DNA from: an uncultured Ruminococcus sp.
Lineage (GTDB): Bacteria > Bacillota > Clostridia > Oscillospirales > Ruminococcaceae
Length of the DNA stretch: 13,385 nt
Reading direction: 5' to 3'
NCBI GenBank assembly: GCA_900540005.1
Contig: UQEM01000058.1
Location: forward strand, 1 to 13,385
Part shown: in pieces, positions 7,711-13,385 of the stretch
How the letters are laid out: every line of letters begins with the position of its first letter
Position numbering within the stretch: the first letter of the stretch is position 1
The notes under the pieces: generated by a model
Told to the model about the DNA's origin: nothing
Database searches by the model: none
What the model saw: the letters and a program-made list of their open reading frames with translations, nothing else
Position numbers and translations under genes: made by a program

Positions 7711-10159
7711 CATCTTTCAGCACAGCAGGCATAGCTGCATACATTGGCCAGCAGGCGTTGAAGATTTCCACAAGGCGGTCAATATGCTCCAGAACATTGA
7801 TATGCTTCGGAAACGAAAATGGATTTATGTGCAGAAGTTCGGTATACATAGGATTTGTTCCGTATACGCTGACATCATCAAATCCACCGAGAACATTCTT
7901 GTATTCTCCCTTTGCAGGCTCGATAACAAGAAAATGCTTGTCCTCCTCATATATCTGTTCAAGCAGATTATAAATGAAATTTGACTTACCTGTTCCTGTT
8001 GAGCCTGTTATGAATGTATGAGCGCAAAGACTGTCCATATCAAGTTTTACACGGATATTCTTATCCTCTTTACGCATATGATATACATTGCCTGCGATAA
8101 GAGTTTTGGGAGTTTTCTCACTTGGCGGTGTAAACCTCTGAACTTCTCTGCCGAATGCAACGCTTTCAAGAACAGGCAGACCGCTGACAGATTTTTTCGG
8201 CAGATTAAGCGAATAAGCAAGCTCTCTGCCAGTAAGTGATACTGTTGCATTAACATGAGGCGGATACATAAGCCAATCCTGATCGAATGATGGATCATCT
8301 GGAGTAATATCAAGCTCAAATTCGGGATGCTGTAATCTCCTGATAAAATCCATGATGTTGGCTATATCGTCTTTCCGTTCCTCACGGTACTCCCAAAGAT
8401 TTACGGCAGACTGTGATAAATACGAATTCTCGCCTTGTGTTAAGGCAAGATACATATGAGCAGTATTATTGGCGATTATAGGACTTTCAGACATAAAGTA
8501 GGCAGAGAAATCCCACATACCGAGTGCCGTACTCTGCTCCACACGCTTTATCTGCTTTTCTATAAGCTCAAGCGTATTCTTGACATCATAGTTTACAAAA
8601 TTCTGCGTAAGAGCGTCATTTTTGCCCATAAGGACGGTAATATTGGATGAACGTGAGAAATTCACGCCGAAGTTCATACCTATATTTGTGGCGATACTAT
8701 GGGCATTAGATGCCATTCTGCCAATGTTGTCAGTAATGGCTCTTCCTTTGTTGACAGTATCTGATACTCCTTTCACAGCTGTCTCGGCATGAGAAAGCCC
8801 CTGAGCAACTGTTTGTGATACTGTATGTCCTGTACCGCTGGTATTTGTTGTAGATGTGCCCTGCGTTGAGGCGTTTGTAGTGCTGCTGCTTGTCCCACCA
8901 GTTGTACTTAACGATTCGCTTGCTCCAAGTGTAATAGTTTCGCCAACTGTAGCTGAACCACCAACTCCCATAGGTGCTGCAGATGTTGTTGCAGAAACAT
9001 TTGTAGCAGATGATTGATTTAGAGTTATTCCACCTGTTGTTGAACTGTTTTCACCCGTCATATTAGCAACACTTAAACTACTATTAGTACCAGAACTTGT
9101 AGATTGATTTGTGCTATCACTTGTGCCTGATGAGGTACTGCTGTTCGTACCGTCTGTTGTGCTGTTATTTGTTGAATCAGTATGCGCCGTACTATCGCTG
9201 TCGGTCGTGCCTCTTGAACTATTCGTACCTGTCGTTGCTGTGTCACCGATCTGTCTGCCTGCTGAACCGCCGAGATTTGCTCCGAATGTGGCAGATGAGC
9301 CTACCGCAGTAGTCTCCGAAAGTGTGAATGTAGTTGACCATGCAGAGAAAGGCGCTAACCTTGAATACAGCTCGCTGAGAGCATTTTTCCTTTCAAGCTG
9401 CTCTTTTACGGGTGTTGCAAGAAGAACAATAGTATATTCTTCAAGTTCACTGCTCGGAACAATACCGTCAATGAGCTTTTCCATACTTTGACTTATAAAC
9501 TTTTCTGACTTCTCGGACGCTATATTGGACACGATAGCAACTGAGGACTTTTTTATGTCCTTTAAAACAGGAATAACGCCTGCATTCAGCTTGTCATGCG
9601 GCAGCTTCTTGATCTCTGCGCCGGGAAAGTTACCCAACAAGGACGATTCAAGTCGCTTTCCGAACATATCAGCGATATGAGGAGTATCCTTTTCGCTATT
9701 GTTGACAACTGCGAAATAAACCGTAGTACCGCTAACTCGGCGATTGAAGATGAGTGCGATATTGCAGTTTTCCTCTGAAAGAACATGATACATATTCGTG
9801 AGCTTATCAAGATTATCCTCAGTCGGATCAGTGACCCACTTTGTCACCTCAAAATAGCGGATACGGTTATCAAGACTTCTCTCATCATCAGCTTCACCGA
9901 TAAACATCGGTTTGTAAAGCTCTGAAAGCTGAGGGAGATACGCTTCATAGGCTTCAATGGCATACGAGCCTAACAGTCTTTCGATGCTTTCGGGATCGGT
10001 CTCAGGCTTTTCCATGAGATAAGCATTACGCTTTTCCTCTATCTTTTCAAGCTGTGCAGAGCTTAGTCCCGAAGCCTTTGCGACAATATTACCGCCTTTG
10101 TTTGCGACTTTTCCTGCTATTTTACCTGCTCCGCTTTTGATAGTTGCCAATATAGCCAT
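7703..10159 (-). CDS. HerA/DUF87-type ATPase, N-terminal fragment with Ser/Thr-rich insert
   Basis: 818 residues before a premature stop; the intact protein would be about 1217. Residues 1-280 form an alpha/beta region I do not recognise, starting with a Lys/Gly/Ala-rich stretch. Residues about 286-449 are low-complexity Ser/Thr/Asn/Gly. Residues 490-700 resemble the linker domain of VirB4-like motors (GMWDFSAYFM, NTAHMYLALTQG). The motor domain begins near 680: Walker A GSTGTGKS (719-726) and LVIEPAKGEYK (744-754), a DUF87/HerA hallmark. Walker B lies in the other fragment. ATG 10159 follows GGGGG (10166-10170) by 6 nt and the GTPase gene by 26 nt. No signal peptide or clear membrane helix. 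HerA/VirB4 ATPases pump DNA or proteins, here perhaps the toxin encoded next. Confidence 0.8.
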   Translation of the reverse strand: MAILATIKSGAGKIAGKVANKGGNIVAKASGLSSAQLEKIEEKRNAYLMEKPETDPESIERLLGSYAIEAYEAYLPQLSELYKPMFIGEADDERSLDNRIRYFEVTKWVTDPTEDNLDKLTNMYHVLSEENCNIALIFNRRVSGTTVYFAVVNNSEKDTPHIADMFGKRLESSLLGNFPGAEIKKLPHDKLNAGVIPVLKDIKKSSVAIVSNIASEKSEKFISQSMEKLIDGIVPSSELEEYTIVLLATPVKEQLERKNALSELYSRLAPFSAWSTTFTLSETTAVGSSATFGANLGGSAGRQIGDTATTGTNSSRGTTDSDSTAHTDSTNNSTTDGTNSSTSSGTSDSTNQSTSSGTNSSLSVANMTGENSSTTGGITLNQSSATNVSATTSAAPMGVGGSATVGETITLGASESLSTTGGTSSSTTNASTQGTSTTNTSGTGHTVSQTVAQGLSHAETAVKGVSDTVNKGRAITDNIGRMASNAHSIATNIGMNFGVNFSRSSNITVLMGKNDALTQNFVNYDVKNTLELIEKQIKRVEQSTALGMWDFSAYFMSESPIIANNTAHMYLALTQGENSYLSQSAVNLWEYREERKDDIANIMDFIRRLQHPEFELDITPDDPSFDQDWLMYPPHVNATVSLTGRELAYSLNLPKKSVSGLPVLESVAFGREVQRFTPPSEKTPKTLIAGNVYHMRKEDKNIRVKLDMDSLCAHTFITGSTGTGKSNFIYNLLEQIYEEDKHFLVIEPAKGEYKNVLGGFDDVSVYGTNPMYTELLHINPFSFPKHINVLEHIDRLVEIFNACWPMYAAMPAVLKDAI
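8813..9304 (-). repeat. Low-complexity coding stretch (Ser/Thr/Asn/Gly-rich)
   Basis: About 164 residues (286-449 of the ATPase) consist mainly of Ser, Thr, Asn and Gly with short imperfect units such as DSTNNST, GTNSSTSSGTSDST and TGGTSSST. Varied codons are used, so it is not a simple DNA microsatellite. The opposite strand yields a long hydrophobic open frame that is only the shadow of this composition. Confidence 0.85.
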
Positions 10160-10185
10160 AGTGTACCCCCATTTCTATGAACCGC

Positions 10186-12561
10186 TTACTCTGCCTGTAT
10201 TTCTAACAGACGGCAAACATAGTCTTTCGTATCTTCAAGTAATTTAAGATGCTTTTTCTTTTCTTCAATAATCTGGTTAAGCTCTCCAATCTTTACTTCC
10301 CAATCATGAAGATCGGTATTGAAAGTACAGAGCTTAGTCTTGATGCTTGCAACAAGCGCTTTGCTCCATTCTTCAAAATATCTGCTGTTATTACTGCTTA
10401 CACGCTCGATTTCCTGCATAACAACATCATCAAGTGTCTGAACAAGGTTTTTACAGCAAGTTCCGTTATCATATTTATCTTTGCCGAAGAACGTCCGCCT
10501 TACAGCGTGGATAGAGCGCAGATCAAATTCAACTACTGCTCTTGTCATGTTCTCCATGTTCAGCAGTATTGAGTTCATGATAGCCTTCTGTTCATCATTG
10601 AGAACATCGCTGTCGGTGATTATCCCCTTACAATCAGCCTTGAATGTCTCGGTAGCATTTTCCCAGAATGATCCGATAAGAGCATTGGCGATAGAAGAAA
10701 ATGCGTTAAGAAGTGCATTATATCTGTATCTAACCTTGCTTTCCATTCTGCGAAGTGCTTCGTCCATATCGAAGCCCTGTTGTTCTTTCAATGCGGAAAT
10801 ATTCTTCCATTCCTGCTCAAACTCTGTATAGATGCTGAGCTTGCGGATTTGCAGGAAGTTTTTATATACAAGACCGTTCTGAGCCTTAAATCCATCAAAG
10901 TTTTGTCCAATACTTTGTCTGAACTCAACTGATTTACTGCTCGCTGTCATACTTTGCTTGCTGTCAAGAGATTCGGCAAGGGTACGCTGTTTCTCATCGA
11001 ATAGTGTCTGTGTAGAGATAAGCTCATCGTCACGTTTACGCTCAATTTCACGGACGTTATCCTCACAAAGCTGAATGGCTCTTTGCAGATACTCAGTAGC
11101 ACGGCTGCATTTGTTACAAAGTGCGTATCTAAGAGCATAATCCGATATTTCATGCTCGATGCTTGCAAGACCGCTGTTGATGAAAAGAGTGGTATCGGAT
11201 ACAGCACCTTCTTCAACAACAGGAGCGACTTCCTTGCTTTTATCAATGATATTATATTTGTACAGCACCTTATCGCCACGGGCGAATTTTCGGTACCTGT
11301 CATCATAAGCGTCAAAAGCGTCTTCATCTATCCATGATGTTTTATCATCTGGATCGTCTTTTTTGCTTGCAAGAGCTATTACAGATGAGAGAAAGAATAT
11401 CCTTGTAGACTTCCATTTGGTAATCTTTAAGCTCTGATAGCGCTCACGCTTCTCGGACAAGGAACTTGGTGTAAGTATATCTCCCTTATTTACAACAATG
11501 ATCGCATTCGATGTATCTAAGGATTCTCCTGTCTCTTGGATGAGATCAAGAAGATTATTGTTATCGGTATAGTCCATTGTGTCGGGAGTAGTCAAGAGAA
11601 TAAGCAAGGCGTTAGTCTGCTTGCTGAGTGACTCCTTAAGAATATCAAAATGCTTCTTGTTACTGTCGGAATTTGATCCGGGAGTATCATAGATAACAAA
11701 CTGATAATGGCTATCAAAGTATGTCACCTGTTTGAAAGGTATGCTTATATCTATCCTGCCTATTTCTGTAAGCAGTTTGCCCTTGTTAAGCCAGTCAAGG
11801 AAGCGATGCATATTCTTAATTTCATTATCTGCCTTCCCATCTGTGAAAATTGCTCCGATTTCTGCATTGACCTCAGACGGACAGCTATCTGAAACAGTAT
11901 ACTCATCATTGCTGAATGACACGGTTATAGCTTGCCCAGATACCTCAAATGATATGGAGTATGTATCACTGCAAGTGATCTTAAACATCTTTGCAGTTGT
12001 CGGATCAGACGAGCTGGGCAATATCTCATAACCAATAAGGCTGTTGATAAATGCCGATTTGCCTGCACTGCAAAGGCCTGTAACGCAGATAGCAATAGAT
12101 TCATCTATGGTATCTCTGTACTTGCTTATCTCAGCAGCAATCTCGTCTTTGATATACTCACTATCTTCAAGAGTGGAAATAACATCATCAAAGCGAGTTT
12201 CAATCTGCTGCATTACATAGGGAGCTTCATTGAAATACTGCTGATTCTTTTCGCTTACAATATTACAATCAGCGAAATATGTGGATATGACACTTTCTAA
12301 AGCATCATAATCGTCCTTGTTTCCGATGAAATCAATGTGAAGTCCTTTGTTGCCTGGATTAAAATGCTTGTTCAGAAGCTCGACAATCTCATATGCACGA
12401 TTCTGGAATGATGTTTTTGTAAATTTATCATTTATCAGTTCTGAGCTGTATTCAGCGGAAAGCTCGCTGATATTGACAAAACTGTCGTTTTCATAGCATT
12501 CGTAGATAATTTCTTTGGTATAGGGATTACAAGTGATCCTCATCTTATATGCGTTTTCCAT
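10186..12561 (-). CDS. Dynamin-like GTPase
   Basis: 791 residues, in the size range of bacterial dynamin-like proteins. An N-terminal domain of unknown type (1-110) precedes the GTPase: G1 GLCSAGKS (162-169), G2 candidate PTT (187-189), G3 DTPG (292-295), G4 NKGD (358-361) and a G5-like SSVIA near 392-396. The rest is helical, with charged coiled-coil stretches at about 480-540 and 755-790, as expected of a stalk. ATG 12561 is preferred to an in-frame GTG 18 nt upstream because AGGGGGG lies just before it. The family self-assembles on membranes and remodels them; bacterial members act in membrane repair, vesicle traffic or phage defence. Being 26 nt upstream of the HerA-like ATPase suggests joint action. 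No membrane helix is obvious. Confidence 0.87.
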   Translation of the reverse strand: MENAYKMRITCNPYTKEIIYECYENDSFVNISELSAEYSSELINDKFTKTSFQNRAYEIVELLNKHFNPGNKGLHIDFIGNKDDYDALESVISTYFADCNIVSEKNQQYFNEAPYVMQQIETRFDDVISTLEDSEYIKDEIAAEISKYRDTIDESIAICVTGLCSAGKSAFINSLIGYEILPSSSDPTTAKMFKITCSDTYSISFEVSGQAITVSFSNDEYTVSDSCPSEVNAEIGAIFTDGKADNEIKNMHRFLDWLNKGKLLTEIGRIDISIPFKQVTYFDSHYQFVIYDTPGSNSDSNKKHFDILKESLSKQTNALLILLTTPDTMDYTDNNNLLDLIQETGESLDTSNAIIVVNKGDILTPSSLSEKRERYQSLKITKWKSTRIFFLSSVIALASKKDDPDDKTSWIDEDAFDAYDDRYRKFARGDKVLYKYNIIDKSKEVAPVVEEGAVSDTTLFINSGLASIEHEISDYALRYALCNKCSRATEYLQRAIQLCEDNVREIERKRDDELISTQTLFDEKQRTLAESLDSKQSMTASSKSVEFRQSIGQNFDGFKAQNGLVYKNFLQIRKLSIYTEFEQEWKNISALKEQQGFDMDEALRRMESKVRYRYNALLNAFSSIANALIGSFWENATETFKADCKGIITDSDVLNDEQKAIMNSILLNMENMTRAVVEFDLRSIHAVRRTFFGKDKYDNGTCCKNLVQTLDDVVMQEIERVSSNNSRYFEEWSKALVASIKTKLCTFNTDLHDWEVKIGELNQIIEEKKKHLKLLEDTKDYVCRLLEIQAE

Positions 12562-12640
12562 ATTTACCCCCCTGAACACATAAGTTTAGTAGCGAAATTC
12601 ATAATCCGCAAATGTAACAATTTACAATTATTCATAATAT

Positions 12641-12669
12641 ATTATACCACAAATTTGGTGAAAAAGCAA
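12641..12669 (-). promoter_or_regulatory. Extended -10 promoter of the GTPase-ATPase-toxin operon
   Basis: On the minus strand TTGCTT (12664-12669), a 17-nt spacer and TATAAT (12641-12646) are preceded by the extended -10 element TGG. This predicts a start near 12634 and a leader of about 73 nt. A perfect 12-bp palindrome, ATAATATATTAT (12634-12645), overlaps the -10, and TGTAA/TTACA dyad arms lie in the leader, both possible operator sites. The perfect TATAAT and TGn motif make this the more credible of the internal promoters. Confidence 0.75.
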
Positions 12670-12744
12670 TCCGTTTCTGCAAAATTCTACAATATAAAAA
12701 TGGATTCCACTGATCTTTTTTCAACAACTAAACTCCCGCCGGAA

Positions 12745-13218
12745 TCAAAGTTGGCAGTCAGCCAGATTTCCGACTTGTTTTCCTTGCTTTTTAGCATACT
12801 GTATCGTTTTATACGCTCCACCGCTCTTATGCTGAATACAGCAAACGACCAGGTCAGAACGGTCAACCATACACCTGTTACGAACTTGTATCGCAGACTT
12901 ATAGTGTACTTCGGACGAGTCGGCGCATATCTCAACTTCATCATAGTAATCCAGATAGCTCTGCTCGTTGTCACAGTACTCGGCTTTCATATATGGCAGC
13001 ACAAGGATCAGCGACGTGTTGCCGTAGCCGGATTGCTTGGTTGCTCGCCTGATTGCCGATGCTGCCAAGAGGTCAAATTCTCCGTCCCGTCCGAAGAGAA
13101 ACTCAACATACTGTTTCTGCGTAATGAGATCATGCAAGAATTGGTTCAGCTTACTTTCGATCTCTGCCGCCCTTTCTACTTCACGATGCCCAAAGAAACT
13201 GACTGTGTATATATCCAT
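12745..13218 (-). CDS. SLOG-domain protein (DUF1273/LOG-like nucleotide binder)
   Basis: 157 residues, a complete single-domain protein. Recognisable elements are the N-terminal strand and FFGHRE (8-13), EFLFGRDGEFD (39-49), LVLPYMKAEY (72-81), YYDEVEIC (91-98), NRCMVDRSDLVVC (114-126) and SGGAYKTIQYA (132-142) near the C-terminus. These form the Rossmann-like pocket of the SMF/DprA-LOG superfamily, which binds nucleotides or nucleotide-derived ligands. Members are common near conflict systems and may sense a nucleotide signal or act on it. The ATG at 13218 has AGGT 7 nt upstream. It is separated from the GTPase gene by 183 nt carrying a second promoter, so it may be transcribed separately, although no clear terminator stands between. 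Function here is inferred. Confidence 0.8.
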   Translation of the reverse strand: MDIYTVSFFGHREVERAAEIESKLNQFLHDLITQKQYVEFLFGRDGEFDLLAASAIRRATKQSGYGNTSLILVLPYMKAEYCDNEQSYLDYYDEVEICADSSEVHYKSAIQVRNRCMVDRSDLVVCCIQHKSGGAYKTIQYAKKQGKQVGNLADCQL

Positions 13219-13269
13219 AGCTTACACCTAAAAATGTTGTTGTTCGTATTACTAATGATACTACCGCAA

Positions 13270-13322
13270 GAATAATCTAATATATCTTGATTATAACATA
13301 TAGTAAAAGATTATTCAAGATA
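13270..13322. promoter_or_regulatory. Interleaved dyads across the SLOG promoter
   Basis: Two perfect inverted repeats enclose the promoter core: GAATAATCT (13270-13278) with AGATTATTC (13308-13316), and TATCTTGA (13283-13290) with TCAAGATA (13315-13322). Their arms overlap the -35, the edge of the -10 and the predicted start. This layout fits a repressor binding two sites on either side of the polymerase. No regulator gene lies in the adjoining sequence seen. Confidence 0.5.
13290..13318 (-). promoter_or_regulatory. Extended -10 promoter of the SLOG gene
   Basis: Minus-strand TTGAAT (13313-13318), exactly 17 nt, then TATAAT (13290-13295) with an extended -10 TGT before it. Predicted start near 13283, giving a leader of about 65 nt. 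It shares spacing and extended -10 with the downstream GTPase promoter, suggesting the same sigma factor and perhaps coordinate use. Confidence 0.78.
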
Positions 13323-13385
13323 AAACAACGTATTTCCTTTGAGTATAGCTGATTTCTTTTGCTGTATTATAGTAGTAAGAGGTGA

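Noticed and set aside
7703..7712. Programmed -1 ribosomal frameshift in the ATPase
   Set aside because: The shift direction fits, but no slippery heptamer precedes the stop and the P-site ATA does not re-pair well; slippage mutation or error is simpler.
9111..9491. A 126-codon plus-strand open frame rich in Val, Leu and Ser, looking like a membrane peptide
   Set aside because: It is the antisense shadow of the Ser/Thr-rich ATPase segment; no ribosome site and composition explained by the opposite strand.
12655..13275. A 206-codon plus-strand open frame with hydrophobic segments
   Set aside because: It runs antisense to the SLOG gene, whose family motifs and promoter are clear; it also starts inside the GTPase promoter and lacks a ribosome site.
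13365..13385. TATTAT followed by AAGAGGTGA at the right edge, suggesting a divergent plus-strand gene beyond the window
   Set aside because: The ribosome-site-like sequence would lie almost at the transcript start, no suitable -35 is placed, and no codon of the gene is visible.

Overview
The window looks like a Clostridia-type Firmicute chromosome. I would guess a gut Ruminococcus or Lachnospiraceae relative, from strong GGAGG/AGGTG ribosome sites, Ile ATA codon use, extended -10 promoters, a Firmicute-style heterodimeric drug exporter and a YezG-type immunity protein. That placement is inference; no rRNA or marker gene is present. I see no tRNA, CRISPR array, IS element or phage gene.

Plus strand (1-4440), probably housekeeping DNA. 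A rho-independent terminator from an unseen upstream gene is followed by a three-gene operon: a MarR-family repressor and two half-ABC exporters with one degenerate and one canonical ATP site between them (BmrC/BmrD, TM287/288 type). MarR and the first exporter gene overlap by 4 nt, and only 1 nt separates the two exporter genes. Paired GTTA/TAAC dyads just before marR are a plausible autorepression operator. A 15-bp hairpin ends the operon.

Minus strand (4453-13218, read right to left), an accessory region. The order is: a SLOG-domain protein with its own extended -10 promoter and dyad; a dynamin-like GTPase with a second extended -10 promoter; a HerA/DUF87-type ATPase with a long Ser/Thr/Asn/Gly-rich insert, split by a 2-nt frameshift; a small nuclease toxin with NucA-like H/N/E residues behind a short repeat-bearing N-terminus; a YezG (DUF600)-like immunity protein; and an AlbA_2 protein fused to a PD-(D/E)XK-like nuclease domain. 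From the GTPase down, gaps are 26 nt, TAATG overlap, ATGA overlap and 34 nt, so this is probably one operon.

The striking point is that a toxin-immunity pair normally attached to a large LXG (type VII-secreted) carrier is here fitted with a tiny N-terminus carrying three 14-residue-spaced PxEIGEN repeats. It is translationally coupled to a VirB4/HerA-like motor and lies downstream of a membrane-remodelling GTPase. My best hypothesis is an undescribed toxin-delivery or conflict module in which the HerA-like ATPase (with the GTPase) handles the nuclease cargo. The frameshift in the ATPase would disable the module unless it is a sequence error.
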